DNA of 64,000 bases from Halorubrum sp. BOL3-1 (GCF_004114375.1 NZ_CP034691.1:53217-117216); one strand, 5' to 3'. Shown: positions 47,739 through 58,037, numbered from the stretch's first letter. A program made the numbers and translations. The notes: generated by a model from the sequence alone, not told the origin.

Positions 47739-48390
47739 TGGGCCTCCGGAGTGTGGGGGTTGTATCCTCCGATCACCGCTATAGAAGCGCTGATCCGGCT
47801 GGAGCGACTGTGTGGGGAAGCGTTGGCCATAATTCTGAATCTGCCTTGGTTGGGGCCACGGGTGGGGGTGACTAAGAGTTTACTCTGTCTTACCCGCCTA
47901 AGACAATGTAAGATAGAAACCCGGATTTGCTCATCTGTGAGCGCTGATCGGTGGTTCCCGGCCGTGAGAGGGCCTATACTCTGGTTAAGGCGGTTTGTAT
48001 ATTGTATTCCGCTATACGAAGTTTTGGGCGTGGAGAAGTTGAGACTACAGCGGGTTTAGCGAGTGTGAAATGCGTGATTTCGACGGAATCAGTGCGCAAA
48101 CCTCGGTTGAGCGATGCCTCCGAGAGCGGTTTCGTATTGGTCATCGAACCATTACGGGAAATGACCAAGTATCACGAGAGCGCTGCCGCTCACGAGCTGG
48201 GGCACCCTCTGAGTCTCAGATGGCCGTTACCCGACCCCCGTCTCCTTCCGGAGCAATGTCAGCGTGTTCTGCGCCGTTACAACGGGTTCACGGTCGTACA
48301 CACCTCCGTTTTCAACCCGTCGCATGGGGGAGGGCTCGACGGGATGAATCACGTGGGACCCCGCTTACCGTTCCTCCGCGAGCAGCGAGA
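47739..48390. other. Intergenic between integrase and primase relic
   Basis: About 650 bp. An imperfect inverted repeat TCTTAC-N14-GTAAGA (about 47888-47913) lies about 150 bp from the integrase start and could be a recombination or operator site. No intact gene is seen. Confidence 0.4.
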
Positions 48391-50290
48391 GCCTACATTA
48401 CAACGGGGAGGAGGCGTTTCACGATCACAAAGATGGGGAAGCGTTCGGCGTTCTTTCCCTGTTTGCCGCCGAGCAGGGGATACTTCGAGAGCCCTGGGAC
48501 CGACTCGACGGGAGTGAGTGGTTCGACGCGGTCGACGCTGCTCGCGACGCCGGCGCGCCGACCCCGGAGCCCCCGAGCGCTGACGCCGACAGCGAACCTG
48601 TCGCCCCCCTCCCGCTTGACCGATTCGACGCGCTCGCCGACACCGACCGCGAGCGGGCCGCCCGGAAACGCGGCCTATCGATCCCGTCGACCGATGACGC
48701 CCGTGACCGGCTCCGGGACGCCATCTTTCGCGAGTTTCGGGCCGGAAACCGAACCGTTCTCGACGCGCTGACCGTACTCGGCAAATCGTATACGGTCGCG
48801 GCCGAACCCTGGCGACGCCAAGGGAGTATAACTGGGGGCGCGCCGGTGGTTCAATTACACCAGACCCGTGAGGCGCGCGACGACGCCGTGAAAGCGACCG
48901 GCGGAACGTCCACAACCGGCGCGACCTTACTCGGTCGAAGAGAGGCCAGCCCCGTCGTGCGGGGTGACCATGACCCGCCCGAGAACCCCGACGACGAGGA
49001 CGCCCCCGACACCGTCGTAACGATCGACGGCGAGCCGGCGAGCGAATGGTTCGATCGAATGTGTGACGGGACTCCCGTTCTCGACGGCGCTCGCGATCGC
49101 TCGCGACCGGAACGATCAGGGACTCGACGAGCTGCCGCCGTTCGGACAAGAGGATCCGGCCGTCGACGTGATTCATGCGACCCACCAATTCGCACACGTC
49201 CCCTCGATCCGGACGGGGACGAACCTGATTCTCGACGAGCAGCCTGACTTTCGGCTTGACCTCTCACAATATTGGGTTTGAGGGATGGTGAACGCTTACC
49301 TCAGGGCGATCGACGCCCCCGTTCGCAACTTTGAGGCGTTCGTAATCTCCCGAACACGACGCCGCACAGGGGGACGCGGCCGCCGAGCAGGACGCCGTCG
49401 ACTACGTGCTCGACCGCGAGCAGGATCTCCCGACCGAGTGGTACGCGACCGACCCGGACGCACACGCAATCGCCCCTGACCTCACACGGGCGATATGGAA
49501 CGCGCTCCGGTGGGAAGATCCTGACCGGAACGGCCGACTGTCGACGAAAGTATACCACGAACCCCCCAGTTCGACGCCAATAATGAGGGGTGCCGGAAGA
49601 TGGTTGTCGGTCGTTCTCGACGCTGATCACACGATCCACACAGTCCGCGCGATGCCCGACCTCTCACAGGCGCGGGCGGTGGTCGGACTCCACGCGCGCC
49701 CGAGTATGCCCTTGTGGACCCTGAACGCTGGGCCGAAATTGACCTGCGACGCCGTTCTCGACGCAACCGAGCGGCGACTGCGCCGACGCTACGAACGCGG
49801 CCTTACGGTGGTTCAAATCGGCGACGCTGCTCAACCCCGTTCGGGCGACACCGCTCTCGACTGGACGAACGACGACCGAATTCGCGAGATACTCAGTCGG
49901 CTCCGGGATCACTACGGGGATGGGTTCAAGACCGCGCTCGCGACGATCCAAACCGAGGCGCACTTTCGGACCCTCATGGAGGACGCCGGGATCGACCTCC
50001 CCGACGGGTTCGACACCGCGAGCGATCATACCCTTCACTACGGGGAGGAAAAGAGCCGGAACGACTTTGCGGACGAACGCGCCGGTACGTCTACGGCTGT
50101 ATGGACCCCAGCGACGGGATGGTTCTCGACGCGCTCGCCGAGCTGGATGCCGACCCCGCCGATCCGCGACCGCCGGGCCACTACGGCCGATTTCGTAACG
50201 CGGCTTGGTACTACGTAAGTGACGACCTCGCGAGAACGGTAATGCTCGGGCCAGCAATCCGGAACAATCCCCAACTACCTAAGAGACGGT
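48391..50290 (+). pseudogene. Plasmid/virus primase-helicase-type gene, decayed
   Basis: Protein-like sequence runs through several frames: ESLHYNGEEAFHDHKDGEAF, WDRLDGSEWFDAVDAARDAG and VVTIDGEPASEWFDRM, then (new frame, 49063 on) ALAIARDRNDQGLDELPPFG and IRTGTNLILDEQPDFRLDLS with a stop. It continues from 49406 as VLDREQDLPTEWYATDPDAH through SDHTLHYGEEKSRNDFADER, and after another shift VYGCMDPSDGMVLDALAELD. The order and themes (a zinc-free primase-like start, a long helicase-like middle with RTGxNLIxDE, and the FADERAG segment) recall large replication proteins of haloarchaeal plasmids and viruses. At least three frameshifts and an internal stop are present. Exact family uncertain. Confidence 0.65.
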
Positions 50291-50299
50291 ACTAGCTCA

Positions 50300-50479
50300 C
50301 TATGCTGAGATATGCTGAATGTAGAACTGCTCACCATATTCACCACACGCACATCTGGCTGATTTACTTGACTTGACGTTTTTATATTTTCGTTTGAGAT
50401 GCTTGAGTTTCGCATCTCTCGGGATAGTAGCTCCTGTCTGTGATCCACAGTACGGGCAGGCCACATTGATGACAGCCAT
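50300..50479 (-). CDS. Small zinc-ribbon protein, 59 residues
   Basis: From Met50479: MAVINVACPYCGSQTGATIP, then a basic helix KLKHLKRKYKNVKSSKS and ARCACGEYGEQFYI. Two cysteine pairs (C-P-Y-C and C-A-C) form a zinc ribbon. Unlike neighbours it is basic, so it probably binds nucleic acid. Met50491 is an alternative start. Confidence 0.72.
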   Translation of the reverse strand: MAVINVACPYCGSQTGATIPRDAKLKHLKRKYKNVKSSKSARCACGEYGEQFYIQHISA

Positions 50480-50521
50480 AGAGATATACAATACTGGTGA
50501 GTATTTATTTCATATCATCAG

Positions 50522-50802
50522 TTAATTTCTTGGGGTACAGTATAGGTGCTCCTCGGGGTTCGGGCGTATACTGCCGTAATAAAAGGCCATGTGTGATTTG
50601 TACGGTATCTTCTCGCCGGCCTCAAGGACCTCGCGGACATCCTTGAGAGTCGGACACTCCTCGGGTGGTGGGACATCGACCTCAACGTGGTCGAACGCGG
50701 GAGGATTGAAGCGGATCCCGGAGTGGACGCAACCGTTCGGATCGTCAGATCGCTGCTCGACGACACCGCCGACGGGTTCGGAGTCGACGCGGGTAACAAA
50801 TC
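50522..50802 (-). pseudogene. Acidic protein gene, 5' end lost at site E
   Basis: In the frame ending at 50522: RVDSEPVGGVVEQRSDDPNG, IRFNPPAFDHVEVDVPPPEE, LKDVREVLEAGEKIPYKSHM and AFYYGSIRPNPEEHLYCTPR. Composition and codon use are haloarchaeal throughout, yet there is no start codon before the arm of site E, which lies at the 5' edge. Family not recognised. Confidence 0.6.
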
Positions 50803-50844
50803 TTAACCAACGCTTCCAGCGACGGTACCGCTAGTGTTGGTTAA
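50803..50844. repeat. Site E of the TTAACCAAC inverted-repeat family
   Basis: TTAACCAAC (50803-50811), 24-bp spacer, GTTGGTTAA (50836-50844). The segment TGGTTAAGGCTG that includes its right arm recurs at 50994-51005. Confidence 0.9.
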
Positions 50845-50908
50845 GGCTGCGACCCTGTCTCACGTCCCAGTACGTCCGATCCTGTCTCTCTCGGAAAAAA
50901 CGGGAGGC

Positions 50909-51041
50909 ACGCAGGGCCTGACACATACACGTATGACAGCTAGAATGGAAATACTATCGAAAAACTGTATAGACGCTAAAGAAGCCTCTCAGTGGTTAAG
51001 GCTGGGTGCCACCATACCGGGTGACACGCAGGGCCTGACAC
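50909..51041. repeat. 16-bp direct repeat pair
   Basis: ACGCAGGGCCTGACAC at 50909-50924 and 51026-51041. Together with TGGTTAAGGCTG at 50838 and 50994 this looks like an imperfect local duplication. Confidence 0.6.
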
Positions 51042-51100
51042 CTTCTGCGTCTAAAGTAGTGTTCGAATACTCCGATTTGATGCGAAAGCGAACGGCTTGA
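50933..51100 (+). CDS. Possible small protein, 55 residues
   Basis: MTARMEILSKNCIDAKEASQ, WLRLGATIPGDTQGLTP and FEYSDLMRKRTA. No family. It overlaps the duplicated segment and may be chance. Confidence 0.3.
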   Translation: MTARMEILSKNCIDAKEASQWLRLGATIPGDTQGLTPSASKVVFEYSDLMRKRTA

Positions 51101-51163
51101 TCCGCTCGTTAGTAGTTCCACCCCTGCGGTGCCAGAACGGGTTTAGGACGGTTGCTCTGTGTT

Positions 51164-52774
51164 TCACTTCGCGAATATCCGTTCAACGTTATTTCCGATT
51201 TCCGTGTCTGTAGGGTCTTCCGGTATCATCACGATGGGTTCCACTGTGGACGTAGTCGTTTCAGGTAACTGTATCTTCGTGTCAACGACCATTTCACCCG
51301 TGCCGGTTACGTTGACTCGCACGTTATACTCCTTTCCAGGAGTGGGATCGTCAATTGTAATATTCCGCGTCCCATCTCCGTTGGGGGAGGTGAAATTCCC
51401 CCGAAGGACGGACCCACTGCCGTCAGTAGGTGTAATGATATACGAGTAATCGGTGGTGTTCGTTTCGTTTAGGTCGAACACGACTGTTCCCGGTGGACTC
51501 ACCCCGACCGAAATCGCTTCTGACGAAACGTTTTCACCGCCGACGCTGACGTTAGTAGACCCTGCTGTTCCTCCGCTCACATTGAGTAGACGGACGTTGT
51601 AACTCCCAGGCTCTACGTCAGTGATCAGGATCGTTCCTCCGGCGTCTCCTATCCTGACGTTGTTGACCTCGTATTGAGCGTTTTCAGAGGTGGCGACGAC
51701 CGAGTAATTCCCCGGCTCAAAGCCAACAGCAGACACTCCCAATTGATTGGGACCACTCTGGTCGGCCGTAAGCGTTGGTTGACCGGGATCGCTGGGAGAC
51801 GCTTCTGGGAGTACACCGGCACCGAGTAAGCCTCCAACGCCGACGGCCATTAGTATGATGACAATCAACGCGGCAGCCAAGAGGGATTGACCCGACGGTA
51901 ACGCGGTTCGGTCGCTTTTGTTTTTTTCCGGACTGGTGTCAATCTTTATTTTGTTGTCAGCCACTGAGTCGTCATCACTGCCGGACGACTCGTCGGCGTC
52001 AGGCGGCTCTCCTTCGGTATCGATCCCCATCCTAAGTTCGGGATACAGCTCCGAAAACATCTGCGAGGTTACATCCCCTACCGCCTCGGGGCTCGTCTGA
52101 AGACGGTTCAGATTCGCAATGGCGTCCTGTAGGTTCGTGTACGCAGTACGACGTTGATCCTCGAGCCGTTCGTCGATCCGTTCACTTACTCGTCGTTCAC
52201 TGTCTTTGACGTACGCAATCTTGGTAGCCTGACTAGCGGCCTTCAACTCCATATCGCACTCCGCGTCGAGCGAGTTTCGACGAAGCGCAACGGAGCGTTC
52301 GGCGGAGATCATCGCACGCACGAGCTGTTCGGCGGTCTCAGCCGAATTGATGGTGAACCCTATCGACGGTTCGGCGTCGTCATGGAGCATCTCGATTAGC
52401 ACGTTACGCTGTAGTTCTTCTGACCCACCGAGAATACTCTCCAACGAGTCCTTGACCTCGGGCCGTTCGATCACTAGGTCCCAAAAGACGTGTTTCATCC
52501 CTTGGTCAGGTTCCTCGAGATGATCCAATCCGGGGCCGCGTTCGATGGCTGTGCGACAGTCCCGCAGAATTGTCTCCGCGGAGTCGCCTTCGAACCGCAG
52601 ATACCCCTGCTGTTTATCGCGGCCACGATATTTTACGACCGCCTCGATAGTAGGGCCCGCCGGATCAAATTTAAAAAAGGTTGTACCGATCCGGTTGCCA
52701 ATATCTTGTCGCCGCTTACCGTTCTGAGGGTAGAAGGACTCACCCATCGTTCCGTCAATCGTCAGGTCCGCCAT
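51164..52774 (-). CDS. Single-TM protein with secreted beta-rich region (system gene 3)
   Basis: 536 residues. The cytosolic N-terminal region (1-300) starts with a beta-rich domain (TFFKFDPAGPTIEAVVKYRG, GYLRFEGDSAETILRDC), then helices with coiled-coil character (DSERRVSERIDERLEDQRRT) and an acidic linker. One membrane helix (about 302-325, LLAAALIVIILMAVGVGGLL) is followed by an extracellular region with repeated Ig-like or PEGA-like strands (GFEPGNYSVVAT, DVEPGSYNVRLLNVSGG, DPTPGKEYNVRVNVTG) and several N-x-S/T glycosylation sites. Its start overlaps the stop of the GTPase gene (TGATG). It is probably the membrane-to-outside component of the tubulin/GTPase system. No homologue known to me. 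Confidence 0.75.
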   Translation of the reverse strand: MADLTIDGTMGESFYPQNGKRRQDIGNRIGTTFFKFDPAGPTIEAVVKYRGRDKQQGYLRFEGDSAETILRDCRTAIERGPGLDHLEEPDQGMKHVFWDLVIERPEVKDSLESILGGSEELQRNVLIEMLHDDAEPSIGFTINSAETAEQLVRAMISAERSVALRRNSLDAECDMELKAASQATKIAYVKDSERRVSERIDERLEDQRRTAYTNLQDAIANLNRLQTSPEAVGDVTSQMFSELYPELRMGIDTEGEPPDADESSGSDDDSVADNKIKIDTSPEKNKSDRTALPSGQSLLAAALIVIILMAVGVGGLLGAGVLPEASPSDPGQPTLTADQSGPNQLGVSAVGFEPGNYSVVATSENAQYEVNNVRIGDAGGTILITDVEPGSYNVRLLNVSGGTAGSTNVSVGGENVSSEAISVGVSPPGTVVFDLNETNTTDYSYIITPTDGSGSVLRGNFTSPNGDGTRNITIDDPTPGKEYNVRVNVTGTGEMVVDTKIQLPETTTSTVEPIVMIPEDPTDTEIGNNVERIFAK

Positions 52775-54549
52775 CAGAGCTCACCCAGCCTTTCCAGTAT
52801 AGCGTTGAATCCACGGACAATCGGCTTATCGTTCACGAACTCTGGCTTGAAAGTCATCTCATCGCTGTCCTCCGCGATCGGGACTTCGTTCGACTTAATA
52901 TACACTGGGAACATCCCGTTCCCCACCTGTCGTGCGACGTTACCCGCAGCGGACGTGTCGACCCTCGCACTCACGTAATCGGCAAACCCGTCGTAGCTCT
53001 GTCCGGGTGAGAACCCATACTCCTGTTCGAAGTCGTCGATGAGTACGTCTGACTTCGTGGCCATCGCGATCGAGCTGTCGTGAGTCGTTTGATTCCGTTG
53101 AATTGTAGTGTAGTCCTGAACACTATGTTCTGGATCCAAGTCCCCAATGATCCGTGTGATATCAAAGAGGAAACACAGAGTTTCAGCGCTTCGGACGACC
53201 GGAAGCACGTGGGTGATCGTCTGGATCAAATGGCGTTCGATCTCAGTAGTTCCGTCGTCATCTCCTCCCTCGTCGTCATCTCCTCCCTCGTCGTCATCTC
53301 CTCCCTCGTCGTCAGTGTCGTTCTCCCCCTGGTCGGCGGACCCGATATCCATACCGCCGTCGGTCTGCGCGCTCCCAACGGTGCCACCACCCGACTTGGC
53401 GTTTTGTTGTCCATTGGTTACGTGGTTCTTGAACGCAGTAAACTCAGCACTATCAATGTTTATCGAGGTGTCGCCGGCTCGATCAGCCGGTGGGATCGAC
53501 AGGTCTCCGCTATTCGCGAGGTGTAGCCCGGTACCGATATACTGCGTTAGCTCACCGGGATAGTCGAATCCGCGGATAGTGACGTTTTTTCGGAAGTACC
53601 TGCCTTTGGTGTAGGTGAACCCGATTTCAGTATAGTCCGTATTCTTAGCTGTTTCGTTCGGGTCTAAGAAGTCGTGCTGGTCCATAAATTCCGAATAGTA
53701 CTCTCCCATATCACCGTGCTCGTCGACGATCTGACCGTTTTTTCGTGCTTGGATATACATCCCCAGAATAGCATGCGTCTTCCCGGTACGTTTCGGGCCG
53801 ATGATAACAACGTCTCGGGTCGCTTCGTATCCGAGGAACCCCTTCGTCGCCGTAATCAACCCCGCAACGATGATCAGATCGATGACGACCGCCGTCTCGG
53901 AGCTGATCACGCTGAAGCTGCCCGGCGCGTCGGCATTCAACAATGGGGCCCCGTTCTCGGTGACAATGAGGGGCGCGTACATCGTGTTCGCCTCAATGAG
54001 AGTGAGGACACCAAAGAACGCGACCGTCCAGAACACGAACCGCTCAGCTCCTTCGAACGTGATCAGCTCCGCGCTACGCGTGCTCGAAAAAAACCCTTGA
54101 CCATCGGTCGCACGCTCCACGCGCTCTAGTTGTGCACCGCCGAGTAGCCTGAGCCCCGCAAAGAACGACACGAGCAATACTACGATGTCGAGCAGGCCGC
54201 CCTGACCGACAAGTAGCCCCGATAGAAAAACGGCGCCGATGATAGCGACTACGCTTCCGCCGAAAAATAGAATTCCTTGAATCCGTTTGATCTGATCGAC
54301 GAACAGCAACAGGATCGCCGCGAGATACACTCCGAGCGGTACTGCGATGACCGTGACAAGATTGACGAACTGAATATTCGGAACGAGTCGATCGATAGTG
54401 AGTTTCAGCGCCGTGTCGCCGGTGTACGCCTGCGGGAGCATCGTTGCGAATGCCACACCGAAGCCAAGAAACACCACAATCGAAATCACGAGCTGTGCCC
54501 GCTGAGAGACTGAACGCCGGAGCCCGGCGGGGATAATTTGAAGAAGCAT
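52774..54549 (-). CDS. Multi-TM protein with GTPase domain (system gene 2)
   Basis: 591 residues. Five or six membrane segments lie in the first 240 residues. A cytosolic P-loop domain follows: Walker A GPKRTGKTHA (251-260), a G3-like FDYPGEL (328-334) and a G4-like ATKSD (497-501), consistent with a TRAFAC-type GTPase rather than an AAA+ ATPase. Between G3 and G4 is an insert with a Gly-Asp repeat (EGGDDD three times in a row, about residues 415-435). It sits between the tubulin-like gene (TAATG overlap, 54549) and the single-TM gene (TGATG overlap, 52774), so the three are made together. Likely a membrane-anchored switch for the tubulin-like protein. Confidence 0.75.
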   Translation of the reverse strand: MLLQIIPAGLRRSVSQRAQLVISIVVFLGFGVAFATMLPQAYTGDTALKLTIDRLVPNIQFVNLVTVIAVPLGVYLAAILLLFVDQIKRIQGILFFGGSVVAIIGAVFLSGLLVGQGGLLDIVVLLVSFFAGLRLLGGAQLERVERATDGQGFFSSTRSAELITFEGAERFVFWTVAFFGVLTLIEANTMYAPLIVTENGAPLLNADAPGSFSVISSETAVVIDLIIVAGLITATKGFLGYEATRDVVIIGPKRTGKTHAILGMYIQARKNGQIVDEHGDMGEYYSEFMDQHDFLDPNETAKNTDYTEIGFTYTKGRYFRKNVTIRGFDYPGELTQYIGTGLHLANSGDLSIPPADRAGDTSINIDSAEFTAFKNHVTNGQQNAKSGGGTVGSAQTDGGMDIGSADQGENDTDDEGGDDDEGGDDDEGGDDDGTTEIERHLIQTITHVLPVVRSAETLCFLFDITRIIGDLDPEHSVQDYTTIQRNQTTHDSSIAMATKSDVLIDDFEQEYGFSPGQSYDGFADYVSARVDTSAAGNVARQVGNGMFPVYIKSNEVPIAEDSDEMTFKPEFVNDKPIVRGFNAILERLGEL

Positions 54550-57500
54550 TATCGGTCGACGTCATTCCCCTCAGCGTTCGGCTGTGCCGTTTCCTTCTCA
54601 ACGTCGTATCGAACAATCTGATGGGCCTCCTTTAGCCGCTGACGGATCTCGGAATCGTCGCCGAGGAACGGCCGCAGATCGTTCTCCGGCGGGAAGATCT
54701 GCTCGCGCCAAGTGTAGTAGCCGTTATCCAAGCCGAGGGAGTGTCGGACAAGCCGACCGCGCGGATCAGCGTCTTCCATGTAGCTACCTCGATAGTACTT
54801 CATCGCGGGGCGAATGTTGTCCAGCATTGTCATCCCTTGGTAAAACGTGATTACCGCTGCCTCCCACGGGTGTGACGCGGGACTGCTCCACCTATCGACG
54901 TTGGTCTGTGCATTCGATGGAATATAATTCCCCGTAACCTTCTGTTGGAAGCTTTCCAGCTCGCTATCGGGTATGGTGAATACCTGCCTGTCGTTGAAGA
55001 CCTCTCCGATAAACGCCGTGTACGCCGCAACCTGATCATAAGAACCCTTCCCCTCGCGGTTGAGCTTTCGGGAGTTAACGCCGGAGTACTTGCTATGTGT
55101 CATGTTCTTCGCGACGATATTGTTTAATTCTCTAAGCAACTCATCCTCCACAGCTGTCGAGGAGTTGGTCCGGTTCTTTGCAATGAGTTCTACCATCGAC
55201 GGAACGCTGATCGCGGCTGAGACGACCTTTTCGTCGTCCACGCCGACTTCGTTGATGTACGTCCCGCCATCCCTCGATGCACTGATACCCCCGTTATCGC
55301 CCTCCACGATGTTGTACTCTCTAATCTGGTCTCTGAACTCGGAGAGCTGCTCCTGTAGCTTGCCAACAGAGCTTTCGTTGTCGTAGTAGAGGTCAAGCAG
55401 AGACTCACGCTCCTCTTTTCGCTCCTCCATTCTGTCGACTTTTGCCTGTAAATTCTGCTGATTCTCCTCCAATTCAGGAACGCGAGATCCGCTTCCCTCG
55501 CGGAGCGCTTCTTTGAGCTTCTCCTCGGTGTCGGCGGTAATCCCGTCCGAGTGCGCCACCGAGACAAGAGACGATACCTCAACGTCCGGCGTTCCACCGC
55601 CTTCCGATATCGACGAGTAGAGGCCCTCGAAGCGAAGTTGTAGCTCCTGATCGATTTCCTCTTTGCGATTCTCAATCCAGTCGAACAGGTCGTCACCCGC
55701 GCCGGCCTCGTACTTCACCTTGGTCTGGGCGTCGAAATCGTTAAGTTCGATCGATCTCTCTGTGCTCCCCGGAGGTACATCAATTACGGTTCCTAGGCCT
55801 GCGGAATTCTCTTGATACGTGGTCGTGTCGACCGGGCCGTCATCGAAAATCTTCGATCTCCATCCGTCGTCGTTTATTTGTGCTTCGAGGTCCTTCCATT
55901 CTATGCGAGCCTGCGGAACAGCCTCCACCTCATCGACGATTCTTTTCATCCACTCGGTCGCAAGCGTGGTGAGTTCCTCCGATTTCTGCGTATCGATACT
56001 CTTCGCCTCCGAGACGATGTCGTTCAGTGTTTGCTCGAGGTTGTCGGCATTGGGATCTGCGAGCTTGGAGACGAACTCGCGCAACTGTCGTTTCACTTTG
56101 TTCTGCTGGTCGCGGAGGTCCCAGTTGTTGAGTTGCCTGTACTCCGCGATCAGTCCGTCGACGTCCTGCGCATACTCCGTCAGTTTGCTCTCGATCTGAC
56201 TGCTAGACGAGTTCCTCTCACGTTGGAGTTCTTGCTCGATGTTGCCGATCTCGTTTTTGTGCCGTTTCACATCTTTCTCGATTTCGTCGACGTCGTTGAT
56301 CAGGTCCTCAATCCGGCTCTTGCCCTCTATCGATGGGATTGCGATCTGGTTGAGTGTCCGCCGGTACAGATCTGTGTCGACGCTCTCGTGGACTGCGTAA
56401 ATCTGCTTACACACATCTCGGAGGCGAGCAATTCGTTGGAGTTCATGATAAATGAGGTCCTCAACGAACTCGTCATCCAGTTCGTGATACTGGTCGATCT
56501 GTTCGTCTCCATCCCGGTTCTGTCCCCGGTAGACGGGCTTGAGCCCTTGGATAATCTCGTCGACCGATCTGCTGGCTACGACCGCCTCGATATCGTCTCG
56601 TTCTACATCGTGCGTGTCGCCGTAGATCCGTTCCAGAATGTCGTTGTTGTCGTCAACGTTCATATCTTTGTACTCCAGTACCTCGAACGTCAGGAGATTC
56701 GCAACGGTGATGATCCGATCTCTGAGGTATTGCCGAACCACCGGCTGGAGGTCTTCGACCTCGATCTCGACCGTCGCGAGTTCCGGGTGGTTCTCATTCA
56801 GGTACTCTTCGACGTTGTTCAGTATAATAAACTCAGTGTTGAGTGCCTGTTGTTTCGTTTTGAACAGTTCGGTAGTCCGACGCTCTGCGTCCTTGATTGC
56901 GTCCCGCTTATACCGTAGGATCTGGGGAACCACCGCCGTGAAAGGCGCGTAGCTAGTGGCGTTCCCCATCGCAAAGTCCGGTTGGTTGTTGTCCTCGTAC
57001 ACTGCCGAGAGGACGTACGGCATCGTCGCATCAAATTCCAACATATCGTCGCTGTCGGTCCCTCCAGTGGTATGAGAAGCCGGTTCGAGGCTAAATAGGA
57101 ACGTCTGATTAAACGGGTTGTTCAACTCCTCGTCTAGCGAGAGATACTCAAGTTCGCCTAATGCGGCGTAGGCGTTCTGCAGCGACTGTGACCGCTCTTC
57201 GCGCGACGGAAGCGTCGTGAACAGATTTATTTCTGCCGCTGGGTTCGCTTGGTACATTTCGCTCGCAACCTCAATCGCAAGGCCACTCCCAGTGCCGCCC
57301 CCAAGGGAGCAACAGATGGCAACCCTGTCTTCGTTGTAGTTCGTCTCGAACTCGTCGCCGTAGTCCGGATCCATCAGTTGGCATTTATAATGAAGCGCTT
57401 TACTCAGCGCACGACGCTTGATGACGCCATTCTTCACCGAAAAGAGGCTGCTAGAGTCCCGCTCGCTTTGGAGGTGCGACCGATTGAGCCACCACGAGTC

Positions 57501-57968
57501 GACATCGATAAGATTCGACGAAAGAATCTCTTCGACAAAATCGCTTCCAATAAGATCGTCCCAGTGATTGATCGAAACCGTCTCGTTGATATTGTATCGT
57601 GAGATTTCGATAGAGCAGAGATCGACTCCGTTCGTCTCTTTGCGACAGGTACCTCGGATATTCTCGATTCGGTTCTTGAGCGTATTCACCTCTTGTTCGA
57701 CGTTCGCCTCCTCACCGGTCGCGGTGTCAATGAGATGAACGTGAAGGGTATCTCTCCTGTTGACGAGGACGTTCACGAGGAACCAGTCCTGTCGAAGCGA
57801 CTCCAGCACCATCCGGGTTCCGGCCCCACCGAGCCCGTAGATGTGGTTTGGGGCCACCGTAGACGTATTTTTAGCCGCCTGTTCAATTAAGTAAATCAGT
57901 CGTTCTTTGTCGGCGATTTCCTCGTTCAGATTCCGGCCCGACAGGTCCATATTGTGTGGAACAACCAA
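54549..57968 (-). CDS. Large tubulin-like GTPase (system gene 1)
   Basis: 1139 residues. The N-terminal 400 residues carry tubulin/FtsZ-superfamily motifs: HIYGLGGAGTRM (43-53, T1), HVHLIDTATGE (about 76-86, T2/T3) and the tubulin signature CCSLGGGTGSGLAIEVAS (219-236, T4), then a C-terminal activation-type region. The remainder (400-1139) is mostly helical, with coiled-coil stretches (for example NEIGNIEQELQRERNSSSSQ and EENQQNLQAKVDRMEERKEE) and a folded C-terminus. Length and motif spacing fit the prokaryotic tubulin-like family Pfam calls Tubulin_2, not FtsZ or CetZ (about 400 residues). It should bind GTP and may polymerise. Met7 (57950) may be the real start. Confidence 0.82.
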   Translation of the reverse strand: MVVPHNMDLSGRNLNEEIADKERLIYLIEQAAKNTSTVAPNHIYGLGGAGTRMVLESLRQDWFLVNVLVNRRDTLHVHLIDTATGEEANVEQEVNTLKNRIENIRGTCRKETNGVDLCSIEISRYNINETVSINHWDDLIGSDFVEEILSSNLIDVDSWWLNRSHLQSERDSSSLFSVKNGVIKRRALSKALHYKCQLMDPDYGDEFETNYNEDRVAICCSLGGGTGSGLAIEVASEMYQANPAAEINLFTTLPSREERSQSLQNAYAALGELEYLSLDEELNNPFNQTFLFSLEPASHTTGGTDSDDMLEFDATMPYVLSAVYEDNNQPDFAMGNATSYAPFTAVVPQILRYKRDAIKDAERRTTELFKTKQQALNTEFIILNNVEEYLNENHPELATVEIEVEDLQPVVRQYLRDRIITVANLLTFEVLEYKDMNVDDNNDILERIYGDTHDVERDDIEAVVASRSVDEIIQGLKPVYRGQNRDGDEQIDQYHELDDEFVEDLIYHELQRIARLRDVCKQIYAVHESVDTDLYRRTLNQIAIPSIEGKSRIEDLINDVDEIEKDVKRHKNEIGNIEQELQRERNSSSSQIESKLTEYAQDVDGLIAEYRQLNNWDLRDQQNKVKRQLREFVSKLADPNADNLEQTLNDIVSEAKSIDTQKSEELTTLATEWMKRIVDEVEAVPQARIEWKDLEAQINDDGWRSKIFDDGPVDTTTYQENSAGLGTVIDVPPGSTERSIELNDFDAQTKVKYEAGAGDDLFDWIENRKEEIDQELQLRFEGLYSSISEGGGTPDVEVSSLVSVAHSDGITADTEEKLKEALREGSGSRVPELEENQQNLQAKVDRMEERKEERESLLDLYYDNESSVGKLQEQLSEFRDQIREYNIVEGDNGGISASRDGGTYINEVGVDDEKVVSAAISVPSMVELIAKNRTNSSTAVEDELLRELNNIVAKNMTHSKYSGVNSRKLNREGKGSYDQVAAYTAFIGEVFNDRQVFTIPDSELESFQQKVTGNYIPSNAQTNVDRWSSPASHPWEAAVITFYQGMTMLDNIRPAMKYYRGSYMEDADPRGRLVRHSLGLDNGYYTWREQIFPPENDLRPFLGDDSEIRQRLKEAHQIVRYDVEKETAQPNAEGNDVDR

Positions 57969-58037
57969 GGTGTATTATATGTAACGGACCTATCAGAATT
58001 CTCCTTGAGTGGAACAAGAAGGTCTACATAACTGGTG

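Noticed and set aside
55812..56918. 368-codon frame antisense to the tubulin-like gene
   Set aside because: Antisense shadow; the minus-strand protein has coherent motifs and coiled coils.
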